A stretch of 64,000 nucleotides of DNA from Morchella semilibera (lineage: Eukaryota; Ascomycota; Pezizomycetes; Pezizales; Morchellaceae), in assembly GCA_009192285.1 (NCBI GenBank), contig CM018607.1, positions 1 to 64,000 on the forward strand, given 5' to 3'. The first letter of the stretch is position 1, and each line of letters begins with the position of its first letter. Below are positions 11,657-23,300 of this stretch, in pieces. The position numbers were made by a program, and so were the translations under genes. The notes below the pieces were generated by a model. That model searched no databases. It was not told where the DNA came from and worked only from the letters and a program-made list of their open reading frames with translations.

Positions 11657-14320
11657 CTAAGACCCGGCTTTACTATGGTATACATCAAAACATGCGTTAC
11701 AAAGAGAGACCTGACAAAATAAACAAAATGTACGTGTCTGAGTAGCTCTTTTACCCTTCCCCTTTGTTGCGCGACCTATTGCAGAACTTGAGTTTTCAAC
11801 TACACCTACAAACACACGGGCCTTTAGGTTACTAGTAGACTCAACCCTTTCCTGTTTTCTTTTCCACAAGCAGTAGATACAGTATGCAAGGCGACCAATT
11901 TTGCAAGGAAGTTTGACTTTTTCATGGTTACCGGGTTGGAAGCGATTGACTGGTAGGTTTGGGGTTGCGCGAAGCTTCTGTACTACCGGTTGAGATCCTT
12001 CTGCTAGCAATTCTTTATACAATTCGTCGCAGAATTGACGGTGAGTTAGGAGTTTTTTGGCAGGTGTTTCACCGGTTGCAGTATTTGCACAACGGTAAAG
12101 TAAAAAAGCATTGATGATAGTAGTGTCTAAGCATCAAAAGAAAATTGGTAACCAGTTGCGTGATACTTTCAACTGAGTAGGCCAGTAGCTGCGCCTCTGA
12201 TCTGCAATATCAACACCACCCAGAAAGAAATTGTACATATTGATGATGATAGGAATTAGTAAGTGTTTTGTATAGTTGTCCCCGAATACAGGCCTAACAA
12301 TCTTTGCATTAGTGCTGGTGATGTTAGGTCGATGTCGAACTTTTGAGATATAGTTGTCGATACCCTTGACACAGTGAATAGTAGTCAAAAGTAGAACGTA
12401 GTTATTGTCCATCCATAGTAAGGCAAGAACTGTATCAAAAATTTCACCCTCTAACATATTCCAGACCGGTCTTGGTCCTTTGGACATCTTTTTTTTAGCA
12501 AAAGCATACGGAAATTGTTTAGAAGCTTGTCGAGTTGTCCCACATGCACCAATACCAAGATTGCGAAGAAATACAAACATTGGTATATTCGTAAAGTACT
12601 AGTAGTTGTCCATGTACAAGTCGAAACGATGATTGGTGTATGGTAGTATCTGAGCTAAATGGATGACTGCAGAAGATGTTAATGAATGGTCGGAAAGCTT
12701 CTTTACATTGATTTTCCCTGTTCGAGAGTTGTATAGATAGCTGTAAGTATATCCATACCAGCATAATGCAAATATCTTGTAACCTTGTCCGATTGGTTTT
12801 TTTTTTAATTCCGATTGCATCACTTGATCTACCGGTAAAACAGATCACCACTTTGTCGACTGAAACCTCAGTAGCCGGTGCAAAATACCGTCTAGAAGCC
12901 CCTCTTAAAGCCTTACCAAAAGGTTCAACCTTCTCATACTATGGTGCAGATTTAGGCAAGGCGGACATAAGATAGAAAAACCGCTTCAGTTGTTCAAAGC
13001 GGGTAAGATCCATCCGCTTCATTGGAGCAAACTGACAATCACCCTCTACTTTTCAATAATCTCTGACTCGTGATATTTTAACTAAATCCATAAAGATTAA
13101 AAGTCCAAACCAAACTTTTAATTCCTCTGCAGTCGCTGGCTTCCAAGAACATTGACGTCTCTCTTATAGAACTCAAGGAAGTAATCGCTTGCCTGCTGAA
13201 CGTGGTTCAGGTCTTCCACCTGCATTTTTTGAAGCTGCATATTCATTTATATTTCTTGCAAAACTACCAAATGAATCATCGGTAATGAAGAGCTTGAAAA
13301 AAACTAGGGGGCTCTTCATATTTATTCCAGCTGGTTGTCCCGGCGTCTTGGCATCAGTCCCGAGGGTTCGGTAGGCGAAGTACTGTCGTGGTTGTTGGGG
13401 TAATGTTAAGTGAGGAAGAGGTATGCTGAAGAGGGGGTGTCGTCATTGGGTTCTAAGAGGTTCGATGGCGTGATGGGTTGGTAATGTAAATAACGAAGAT
13501 GGTGGAGATGAATATGAGCTGTGGCAGCGATGGGTTTCTATAGGGTTCTATGAGCGAAAGTGTGAGTCATAGCGGACTGGTGGAGAAAGCGTGTTAAATA
13601 GCGGGGATAGAAGTTTTTCTTAGTTCTTTCTTTCTTTTCTCTTCGTCTCGTCTTCCTGTTATCTCGGTACATAGGAATCTACTCCTATTTCTAAGCCATA
13701 GCCTCTCGAACTAAAGACTCGATCTTCTAACAAGAGGAAACCCATAGTATCTCTCATCGTTCTCGTTGAGGTCCACCCGGTCCTCACTCTCCCTGCTCTG
13801 TACCCTTGTGCCGTTGCCCTTGCATTTGCCTTCGCCGGTGCCTGTGCTTGTGCCTGCCCGGTGTTACCCTTGTCTTCGTCGGTTTCCTCGTCTCTTAGGC
13901 TGTGCTCCTCGGGTTCTTCTGCGTCATCATTGTCATCTTCTTCTTTGCGTCGGTTCACTCCATCACACTGGTATACGAGGATAGGCAGGATTTGGTTCAA
14001 ACAGTGTCTCGAGAGGTTCAAAGTCTGGAACAGTATTTAAAGATGATGGTATGTATTCTGGTTCGGTAGAATCCAACTCTAACCCCACTATCCATGTTTT
14101 CTTCACTATTCGCTTCTCCTCTACCCGCAAATCTCCTTGCTTCACTACTCGCTACCTCTCCTACCCCAAACCTTTCCTGCCCGTCAGAATTGAATAATGC
14201 TGGAGGTTCCGGGTTGGCTGATTCCCTATCCCCTAGAAACACACTTTCACAATCTGAGTCCTCCTCTCCGCTGCACTCATGCTCAAAGTCTGAATCTTCG
14301 CAATCTGACATTATTCGCAT
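11657..14320 (-). pseudogene. PiggyBac transposase (DDE_Tnp_1_7), interrupted
   Basis: Reading the minus strand: an acidic N-terminus (14320 to about 13973) rich in Asp/Glu/Ser; then, after the solo LTR, the catalytic region (about 13319-12134) with the family hallmarks (ELKVWFGLLIFMDLVKI, then a YMDNY...FTNIP stretch, then LGIGACGTTR, WMDNNYVLLLTT, and GVDIADQRR); and a Cys-rich zinc-binding tail (11657-12022, CIYC and CLFC...CNAC). Breaks: in-frame TAG near 12597, in-frame TGA near 12132, further stops near 13150-13180, a one-base frameshift in a T10 run (12797-12806), and the LTR insertion. Removing the LTR and one copy of its 5 bp duplication restores the frame exactly at the junction. 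The enzyme would have excised and inserted its own element; this copy cannot encode it. Family assignment is secure from the ordered motifs. Confidence 0.88.
13336..13967 (-). mobile_element. Solo LTR, family LTR-B (copy a)
   Basis: A 632 bp LTR, minus orientation, beginning TGTGATGGAGTGAACCGACG and ending CGCCGGGACA on that strand, so it has canonical TG...CA ends. It is flanked by the perfect 5 bp duplication CTGGT (13331-13335 and 13968-13972). It lies inside the piggyBac transposase. Two further copies lie at 34205-41124 (split) and 41743-42376. Its first third contains an acidic open frame. Confidence 0.93.
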
Positions 14321-14487
14321 TTAGGTCAAACTACTAGCAGAACGCGTTTGTTCTCAAGTTGATACAGCACAGACCACTTCAGCCTCATCTTCACTTTGCT
14401 TTTCGCACTTTGGCTACTTTCCGGCCCCCACCAAAAAGGGTCAGCACTGTGTTGACCGCCCATGGGATAACGCAGCCTCACAATGTA

Positions 14488-14806
14488 CCCCGGGGGTCCT
14501 CAAAGCGATGCAACGGCGACGAAAACCACTAATTTCGCAGCTACTGGCCACCATGCCCAAAAGTTGGGAAGTAATTTTTACATGTCGAATTGCATCAGGC
14601 GGAGCTACTCAGTCGTTAATTAAAAAGTCGGAATTTTTGATAAGCGTTTGGTTGCAACGATATATATCCGACGACTTAGTTAACGCGCGAGTATATAATA
14701 ATAGTAAATGGAAATACTAATGGAAAAAATTGACTGAGTCCAGCTTTGATGGTGGTCGCGACACCAGAATATTGAGCTCGTTGCATCACTTTAAGGACCC
14801 CCGGGG
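14488..14806. repeat. MITE with CCCCGGGGGTCC ends
   Basis: Terminal inverted repeats of about 27 bp (14488-14514 and 14780-14806), bounded by TA at 14486-14487 and 14807-14808. The 319 bp element has a 70-codon open frame without known relatives. Its right-hand TA is shared with the next element. Confidence 0.85.
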
Positions 14807-14808
14807 TA

Positions 14809-14870
14809 CAGCGATAGAGAATATTATTGTAGAAACAGGGGTCTAAAAACAGGTTTGAATGGCAGATTCG
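14809..14870. repeat. Truncated copy of the CAG[C/T]GAT MITE
   Basis: Begins CAGCGATAGAGAATATTATT and matches the left half of the 108 bp element at 41609-41716 (shared AACAGGGGTCTAA). The right half is missing. Confidence 0.7.
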
Positions 14871-15585
14871 AGTCTAGTGTGGAAAGGTTAGGTGGAGGAT
14901 ACATGTATGTAACGACTTCCTCACTGTACTAGGCGAGGCTGAAGACATAGTCCACGGTATCCCATGAACGGGTGAATCTTACCAATCTTGCCTTTCTGTT
15001 GTTTGGCTGAAATATTCCCTTACTATGTGCGTGCACGGTCCAAGCAACAGATTGAGAAAATTCATCAAATGGAAACTCGGAAGTGTGCATGGATGTCGAT
15101 CATTTAGGCCCCAGCATGGATTGCGCGTAGCTGGGATTGCATACGAGCTCTACGCAGGATTCTGCGTGTGTGCAAACCCACTTTTGTCCACAAACGCTAC
15201 GAAATTACAATATATTCTGTAGTAACGCAGTAAGTTTATCTATTGATACATATCCCTTCTAGGCTTTCGTACCAATTCAGAAAACCCCATACAAGAAAAT
15301 TTATTTTCTGTCCAACATGGATGGACAGAAGTCGTGCATGCATACCCGCGGACTGCGCACTGCGTAAGTCCGATTTTCAATCCGTCCAAGTGCGCATATA
15401 TAGGTATAGTCATTCACGGAAAAGCATATGTACGCTGCCCAGGATTACGCACACTAGTTGCTTGGCTGCCTGAGGTGCAGATCCCACAGCAGATGGCGGG
15501 GCTACTTAAGCCGGACGATCATTCATCCATCGAATATCAGACCCCGCCCCATCGTGCCGTATTACAAATTTCCCACATACCCAAA
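14871..15585. other. Spacer upstream of the 15.6 kb gene
   Basis: No separate gene supported. The open frame of the next gene extends back to 15334, but the extension lacks the character of the conserved part and is treated as leader or promoter region. Confidence 0.4.
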
Positions 15586-16344
15586 ATGCCCACAAACTTC
15601 ACCCCCGCCCTCCTCCCCCTGACCTCTATCCGTCTCGGTCGTCTCCTCCTCAATCGCACCACCCCCCACGAGTCCTACCACGACCCCCCCAGCGCTCCGG
15701 ACCCTCTTGTTACCACTCAAAAGAACTACTACAACATCATTTCCTCCACGAGCACCACCACGCTGCGGACATGTCTCACCAAACTCCTGTCAGCTCGGTA
15801 CAACAGCACCCAAACGGCGAATATCGACCTGTCTGCAAAAGAAGCATACACGTACTCTATGGATAACAGCACGAAATGGTTTAGGGATGCGTGCGGTGAC
15901 GAGGCAGTCAGGGAATGGCTGCAGGTGGCGGTGGAGGATGGCGACAGCGTGTATTTGGTGGTTGGTTTTCACACTGTCGTTGATGCAGTGGTGGTAGTAA
16001 ACGATAAGGGTAGTTCGGGAGCGGGGGGGTCGGCGACGGAGGGGGAGCTGTTGGGGGTGGAGGTGGGGCATGATGGGGGCACGTCCCAACGGAGGGGATG
16101 GCTTGCGGAGGGAGAGCAGGTGTATGCGGTGCAATATCGGAAGATTGGATTCAAGTGGTTTTCTAGTAAGGTGGAGAAAGGGGTGTTGGGGAAGAATCGG
16201 TGGATGGTTTGTTTTGGGAGAGGAGAGGAACATGAGGAGGATAGTGTCGAAGTGGTGTTGGAGGAGGAGCAGAGTGAGGGCGAAGGCGAAGGCGAAGGTG
16301 AGGTGTGGGTTGGGGAGGATGGAGAGCGTTTGGCTGTTTTGTAG
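15586..16344 (+). CDS. Conserved-looking fungal protein of unknown function
   Basis: A 252-residue product from the ATG at 15586. The frame is open from 15334, but protein-like sequence starts at MPTNFTPALLPLTSIRLGRL. Features seen: an N-terminal segment with SIRLGRLLLN and, some 15 residues on, YHDP; a middle part with TKWFRDACGDEAVREWL and a hydrophobic stretch VYLVVGFHTVVDAVVVV; a conserved-looking block YAVQYRKIGFKWFSS; and an acidic, Glu/Gly-rich tail from repeats of GAAGGC. It resembles uncharacterised fungal proteins I recall with a similar N-terminal LGR...HDP and C-terminal QYRK..FKWFSS pattern. No enzyme motif or signal peptide is evident, and no function is proposed. The reading frame is intact and intronless. 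Confidence 0.6.
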   Translation: MPTNFTPALLPLTSIRLGRLLLNRTTPHESYHDPPSAPDPLVTTQKNYYNIISSTSTTTLRTCLTKLLSARYNSTQTANIDLSAKEAYTYSMDNSTKWFRDACGDEAVREWLQVAVEDGDSVYLVVGFHTVVDAVVVVNDKGSSGAGGSATEGELLGVEVGHDGGTSQRRGWLAEGEQVYAVQYRKIGFKWFSSKVEKGVLGKNRWMVCFGRGEEHEEDSVEVVLEEEQSEGEGEGEGEVWVGEDGERLAVL

Positions 16345-16437
16345 TTCTATTAGCTGGTTCTTTATATATTCCCATGGTTGCTAGAGCTAGATCTAGTTCT
16401 TGAAATGACCGGTATCATACCCTACATCACAGGACTA

Positions 16438-16629
16438 TCCCTTGCACGGATGAAAGTTGTCAAATTCGCGACCTCCCTCCTTCAGCGAATATTAACCTAG
16501 TGTGGTAAATAATTCGAAAGTTTTCTTTGGTTCTGTTGTTTCTATTTACCATAACAAGCAATATAATTCCTCTACTAAGTGGTACACGGTCCAGGTCGCG
16601 AATTTGACAACTTTCATCCGTGCAAGGGA
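16438..16629. repeat. MITE with perfect 36 bp terminal inverted repeats
   Basis: Bases 16438-16473 and 16594-16629 are exact reverse complements, starting TCCCTTGCACGG, and are bounded by TA on both sides (16436-16437, 16630-16631). Total 192 bp. Perfect ends suggest recent movement. Confidence 0.95.
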
Positions 16630-19600
16630 TATAACGCCAAGCCCGGAATGAGTCCGCATCGAATGCAGACCCCGTTTAAGGTATAGGCGGAGTCTCATGG
16701 TGCAAAAGGATTACGCTTCACACCCTCTTCCTGAGGTCATGTCTGGTATAAGTGGTATCAATGTGTTACTCCCCTCGTCTACCTTTCCAAGCCTAGTGTA
16801 ATGGATATGCATGGACCTCCTAGACTAGCAGTGACCGTCACCGTAATTTTGACATTTAGGTAATTTTGGCAACTCATAGATGTAGGGTTAGGGTTTCCCA
16901 CTAACCGTGGAGCTGGCTGCCCCGGCACCCGGAGACTACGAGCGATGGTAACTGCAGTTTGAGTATATTATAGGGTTACTATTGGACACAGAACCCGCAG
17001 AGTTCATGCCACGTGATGGAAGGTTGAGAATTATGGGGATGCGTAGGGTGGCTTTTGGTGTAAAACCACCAACAAATTACGACCACCAATACTGGATGCT
17101 GTATGCTCGCCTATGAACGCTTCAACTAGGCACAATATTATTGCGCTGTCTATATCTGGGTGCTCCCTTTCAACATGCCGTCGTTCATCAGTCGAGTGAC
17201 AGACTGTGATCCATATCCACGCTCCGGCACACGGGTGGTATGTAATGAGTGAGTGATAATTCATGACGTGGTCGCGCGTGAGGCCTATATTGACCCTTCC
17301 TCTAGTCTCTTCAAAAACTTTAATATAGTGATGCACACAACACCAAACAGGGCGGGTTGCGCAGGGTGTTGCGACCGCAGTCCCGCCCCGGATCGCGGAA
17401 AGGGAAGGGTTGGGATGAACAGGTCGAAGCTGGTGGCGGTTGCTGTTTAAGATTACATACACCGATTGACGAGGGAACCGGAGTCGTCTGTGTTTATCAC
17501 CACTATCGAGGCCCCCAGTACTATCCCTTACACGGTATCTCCGGATCGAAACCACCAAACACTGGCGTTTTCTCTTCAGTCATAGATTTGGGACATCCTT
17601 TTAGCGTGTGACGATCAACTCGATGGGGGTGGATGTCCAAAGCGTTCACAGCACAACTGGTTAATTCCGCCATCTCGATCCGTCCGAACTGACTGTGTAA
17701 GGGATGAAATCCTAAAATGAAAATCAGGGTTAGGGTTTATAGGATCTTGTATTAATCCACGCATCAGACCTTCTTCCTGTAAAATGCTCCATTTTTCAAA
17801 GACTTTGCGGTGTTGCGAAGCTAGTTGCCGACCTAAAGGTGTTGTCTTCTCGAGACTTTTTGTCTTTAGTACATCGTACTCATTACTTTCTACCATTTAG
17901 TAATAAAAATTATAACCCTTGGATCCTAGTTTTAGGTCAACGGGGAAGTAACTAGTATCCGTATAGACAAGTAGGACTTGTTATTATTCTCCTTTCCTTC
18001 CTCGAGCCCCCCCCTCCTCTTTCAATTACCCTGGAGAGTAAATGGTATTGATACAACGTTGCAATCTGGAAGCGATATGCTAAATGTCGGCATGGAAGGA
18101 GAGGACAAGGAGAGAGGATGAAGAGGAAGGTCTTGAAGTAGTACACTCCCCAAATACTCATAGTAATACAGGATTCCATTTTTTGTCATCTCACATTAGT
18201 TAGATTTCATTTGTCATGACTCACCTGTCACGACACACTCATTACATTCCTGTAGTACGTTTCCTTAAAAGAACACCAGGCATTCCCCCTTCGACCCCAT
18301 TATTAACACGCCCAATTACTTCACTTCCCACAATAGCTCCTGGTATCAGCCCAACAGCCTCCCCACCGCGCCGCGCCATCATCTTTGCCCTCTTCCTCTC
18401 CTTTCTCAAGACCAGCACCGTAATTTTCGTCGTTGCTATGTTAGATTCAATTTACAAATTAACGTCAACGATAGGAACTGGAAAAATTAATGAGCCAAAC
18501 AAACAAAACAAAAAGACAAAAAAGGAGTTGGGTGCATGGGGAACATAGACGAGTGGTATCCTGTGATTGGCCTGAAAATTGGATTCCGTAGTCGGCGGAG
18601 GTAAATACACCGACTACCCTCCATAAAACCTTGAAAAAACCGGGTTGAGGGATCCGGCGTAGGGGAGTGTAGCCAGCATGAGCACCAGACGGCATGGCGT
18701 ACGAGACGAGATTGGGCTGGCTTCGAGCTGGTGAAAAGAACATATGATGAGACATGGCACGGCAGGTAGATGCGTGTTATCTCATGGCTTATAAGAGTTA
18801 CCTTGGTGCGTTCTGAGGTACCGTCGACAAGCTTTGGCAGTGCGGTGTTTATCCAGAATGCAGGAGTATATAACGTAAATTTTACCGCTTTTCTTAAACA
18901 CATGGGTTGCATATACATATGTGGAGGAGAATGTACCCATCTGATCGTCTAGAGCCTGAGTACATCAAGAATAATGCAGATACAAGTATATACGAGTAAG
19001 GAAGGATGATATCACTTTACATACGAATCACCTTTGCCAGCCCTGCGTAGCTCAAAGAGCACCCACCACTAGACACATTGATAGAAATCACACCGGGGCC
19101 TCTACCGATTCGGATACGGTGGGCTCTGATACTGGTCCGGCCCTCACCCCGACCCCCGCCGGCTCGGCCATCTTTGCTATCTTCTTTCCCATCTCTGCAA
19201 CTGACAGCAATGCCGGTCGTCGCTAAAAGGAGAAATCCATGCCCATACAATCAGCATCTGCCAGCCCCATATACAGACACACCTAGCCACACACACCACA
19301 CACACACACACATGCCCGGAAAAGGTAATACTCACAGTTCCGCCAACTGCATCGCCAACCTTATTCGGAACTAGTGGCCCATTCCAGGCCGTGAAGCTGA
19401 GGCCCAGCCATTGTGATGGCGAGGCTATATGCCCGCATAAACGTGACACCAAAACCAGGCCCAATCTACCGGAGCGGCAGCAAATCAGACAGCGACGATG
19501 TATAGGCCTATCACCAAGCCGAGAGTAAAAGTGTAGGCGAGGATGTCCTCACCCATTCTGGGAGAAAGAGGAAGAGGGGATAGATTATCCAACTGAGATT

Positions 19601-20161
19601 GATGAAACAGTCGACCTGGCTATTGGGCACAGTAGGGTGGTAAGGAGGGGGATGCATTGATGACGACTCGGTGGTGGATGGTATAAGAGCGTGGTTGTAG
19701 ATTAGTCCTTAAATCACGTGAGTACATCATTCTACGGGAGCGAGGAGTAATGTGATTGACTAAGGAGCTCAGTGGGACGCGATCGATAGCAGTATCGTAC
19801 CAGTAGTGTAGTGAAATGTTGGCAGAGACGTAGGCCCTAAAGCCTGTTATGAGGCTTGGTGTTAGACTTCTCCTTAATCACTGGGATTTATATTTTCGTT
19901 AATAGGGATGCCCGTAGGTCTAATCTGAGCCATACTAGGGGAAGGAGCAGGAGCTTCCATGGCAGGGAGATGATAGTACAAATTTTCTCAATACTGAATA
20001 AAAACACTAGAAAATCTCAGCTATCGCCTGTGGGGTCCGCGTACGGTGGGCGGGATCGGTGATTTTTTCAATATCCTGATATATTCTTCACAGGGATCGC
20101 CACCCGATACGCCCAATGGGTGAACGAGCAGGTGGAATGAGGACAGACTATCATTTAATGG
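16630..20161. other. Gene-poor stretch
   Basis: No gene accepted. Frames at 17031-17558, 18487-18918 and 19177-19464 (all minus) lack recognised domains; the last begins with TTG, not ATG. A GAGTGATAATTCATGACG motif lies at 17247-17264. Short canonical TTAGGG pairs occur near 16884 and 17734. A CA-rich tract lies at about 19290-19311. Confidence 0.4.
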
Positions 20162-20247
20162 ATCATTGGTCTTCCCAACCTATACCAGCATAATAAACTG
20201 AAAAATCATTGGTCTTCTCGAGCTATGTCAGTATAATCAACAGATAA
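20162..20247. repeat. 43 bp tandem duplication
   Basis: Two imperfect units starting ATCATTGGTCTTC at 20162 and 20205, just downstream of the TPR-CHAT gene stop. Confidence 0.75.
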
Positions 20248-20321
20248 ATCACAAGTACAGGATGATCAAAGTCGGAATATCTCAAGTCCTTCGCTCATCC
20301 TCCCTGTGGTCCTTGTGTCAT

Positions 20322-23300
20322 CTACGGACCCGTATGAATGAATGGCGCCCACTGCAAGTACTTGCCCGGTTTCTTCTCCCTCAACTTCCTCACCGCCGCA
20401 TGAACCTCCCTCCCCACGTTCCCATACCCCCCTACGCGATACAACCCTTTATAAAAGTCTTCTGCAACCTCCATACACGCTCTGTCGCCCCCCGTCCACA
20501 TCGTCGCCACCACATGCGCAAAACCCGCCAACTGAAACGCACCCGCCAAGTGTATGCTCTCATCTCCCAGCCCCATTGCCTTGCCGGTGTCCGCCGTTTT
20601 GCACGCCGACAGATACGCCAGCCTTGCCCTCAGTGAACTGATAGCAGCCACTTCCTCCACCAGCAATCTACCCACGCTCTTGCCATCCTCGCTCAGTAGC
20701 AACAGAGCGCTCTTGGACGGGTCTGCACTGTCGGTGACCCCGTGGCATGCGAAATGCACCACGTCGTAGCGCTGGAGCTCGTTCAGTACGCGTGATGCAC
20801 TGGGCCGTGGAAGCACCGTGGCATTTGCACCCGCTCCCTCTGCGATGGCTTTGAGGTTTGCCGCCTCCTTCGTCACATTTTTGAGCTGGCCCTCACCAGG
20901 GGTGGTGTCCATTGTGACTAGTAAAAGGCTGTGCTGTGAATCGAGGTTCTTCTTCTCGTCCCTCTCGTTGTCAATCAGGCTTTGGGCAGTGGGCGCCCTC
21001 TGCCGGGCGTATGCAAGTGCCTTGAGAGTTGGGATATACGATGAGACTACCCGGCTGATAGTATTTCTATTCGATCCGGGGGAATGGTCGCCGGCGGCAT
21101 GGAACGGCATGGTGCCCAGCTGGTTGACACCAATCCACCATATATGCGGGAGGGGTGCGGCATTGGATTCTATCTCTGGGGACGGGGCATGAATCTGCAG
21201 CTCTTCCAGAATCGGCTCTACCACGGCGTCCCAGAGCCAGAGGAGCAAGGCCCCCATCTTTTTGTTCCGCTCGTCATATGTCCGGATGGGCCCTTCGACA
21301 AGACCCCACATCTCCCTGAGACGGTGTGCTACACTATCCAGCCCCTCATTGTCCAGCTTGGGGAGACTGATTGATTTGATCCCCTCGGTAGTGATGATTA
21401 TAGCATAGCTGCTTACGAGCGGGATCACCACCACCACCGGCCCAGACTCTGCCAGCTTCATTATCTCCTGCTCCCCCGGCGGTAGTAGAAATCCCTCGTA
21501 TCCCTCGATGCCTCTGATCTCCCCAATAATTTATCTATATCGCTCAACAGCTTCTGCCGCCGCGGTATGCTATAAGAATGCACACGTCTGCTAGCAGTGG
21601 CGATGGGTGTCCCCTCTTGCTCAGCTTCTTCCTTCGCCGAGGAGTCTAGAGCCCGTCGCAGCCCCTCAAACCTACCCGCCAATTCAGGGCGATCTCTGCG
21701 CAAGTCGGATATGTCACTGCGGTTGTCAATGATATACCCGAGCATAACGCCTCTGCCAAACTCGAGCATCCTCAAGCATGGCTGGCCCCTCTGCCCGCCC
21801 GCAGTGCCACCACAGCCGCAATGGGTCCAATGTGGGCCTCCCTCCCCAACACCCTCTGCTGGTCGCGGCGATCCAATGACCTTGGACTCATGCTTGAAAG
21901 GAGCATGACCGCTTCGTCGGCCATTTTACTGGCCTCCTCCCACATGCCGGCCCCCACAAGCATACTAGCTACCTCGCTAGCGCAGTGCAACCGCTCTCTG
22001 GGGTTTGAAAGCAGGCTCTGCCAGCCTTCCATATATGCCTGCAGTGCGCTGGAGTACCCCTCCGACGTGTTAGCTGCTGCGAGGCACGCTCCCAGCGTCT
22101 TCTGGGCATCCGCGCGCGCCACCGGCCCTGACGCCCCAGCCGCCATCTCGGCACTTTCTATTGCGAGCGCCAGGTCCCCATTGTCATGGGTATGGTCCAT
22201 GTAGAGCGCTAGACGGGCTCTGGCGAGCGTGAGATTGAGATTGCGGTGCATCGAGTGTCCAGGAGGTAGTGTTTCCGCGCAGAGCGCATTGAGCTCGATG
22301 GCCTTCACCAGATGGGCAGGGTCGTGGGTCTCCCGGTGCATGTAAAAATTGATAGCGTTCAAGTGCAAGAGGGCCCTCGGGCGCAAGGGGTTGCCCGGCT
22401 GCATCTGGGCTAGTGCTTTCTCGATCAACGCCTCTGCTTCTTTAAGGTCGTCGGGTTTCCCAAACCGGGCGTAACGCTTGACGTAGTCGATGCCGTGGAT
22501 TATGTGGAGTTCGGTGTACAGTATGCGATCGGGGGTACAGGCCTTCAGCGCAGCCTCTGTGAGCTCCATCGAGATATCGAGGTCACTCCGCGCATCTGTG
22601 TCGTTATAGCGTAGACCGATGAGATGCCCGAGTCTCGCAATGAGGCTAGTGTGGAAGAATTCGCTCGGCGGTGTGAGGTGAAGTGCCTCCTCGGCCGCTG
22701 TGATTGCGTTCTCGAGGTCAGCCGAGCCATCGGTCCGGAAGTAGCGCCTCTCCCATGCCCGACTGAGCACTACAAGAACTGAGGGACGGATTATGTGAGG
22801 TGCTGGGGCGCGGGCGCCGGCCATGGTACAGGCGGCTATGCCTGCGTCGAGTTCAGAAATATCGCTGGTATGGCCGTAAAGTCCGACGAGCTTGGTGGCC
22901 AGGCCCAGCAGTGTGTATGGATCGTTCGGCGTGAGACTCATCTGCCTGGCGCTGAGCTCGATTGCTTCCTCAAGATCGTCGAGGGAGTTGAGGTGCTCGG
23001 ACTGAACCTCTAGGTAGAGGCCCAGTGTGTGGAAAACCATGCCGTACTTATGCCCTCCGCCCCCTTTCTCTCCCTCCTCTGCCTCATCGCTGATGGCCTC
23101 GACCGCTGAGCGGCTAAACCTCACAGCCATACGGAGTGCCTCGGGGTCATGCCTATTCTCCCAGCGAATAAAGAATCTAGCAGCCAGTCCTCCGAGTACG
23201 ATAGGGTGTCGGCATCCAATAGAGTCTGCGGCCTCCTGCTGAAGTTGTCCGTAATCATCCTCTCCACCTTGCAATTGGTGGTCCAGACCCGCAGGATCCT

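Larger units (their letters stand above)
11538..14455 (-). mobile_element. PiggyBac-type DNA transposon carrying a solo LTR
   Basis: Inverted terminal sequences flank the broken transposase. The left end at about 11539 reads GTCAATGCTGACCC followed by TTTT, and the right end near 14433-14455 reads, on the minus strand, GTCAACACAGTGCTGACCC followed by TTTTT. Both continue into GGGGGCC. The left end lies about 115 bp from the transposase stop and the right end about 110 bp from its start, a plausible complete element. No TTAA target duplication is visible next to these ends, so exact boundaries are uncertain. A 632 bp solo LTR (13336-13967) sits inside. Confidence 0.65.

Noticed and set aside
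13766-13984. Plus-strand frame across the LTR-B copy
   Set aside because: It is the complement of the acidic LTR frame; repeated at 34194-34424 only because the LTR is repeated.
16880-17745. Interstitial telomeres of TTAGGG type near 16884 and 17734 (also 7676 and 44508)
   Set aside because: Only about two units each, expected by chance and unlike the decamer at the chromosome end.
19177-19464. Minus-strand frame with a possible 114 nt intron and a second exon at 19017-19222
   Set aside because: The first codon is TTG, not ATG, the exon join did not keep a consistent frame, and no domain is recognisable.
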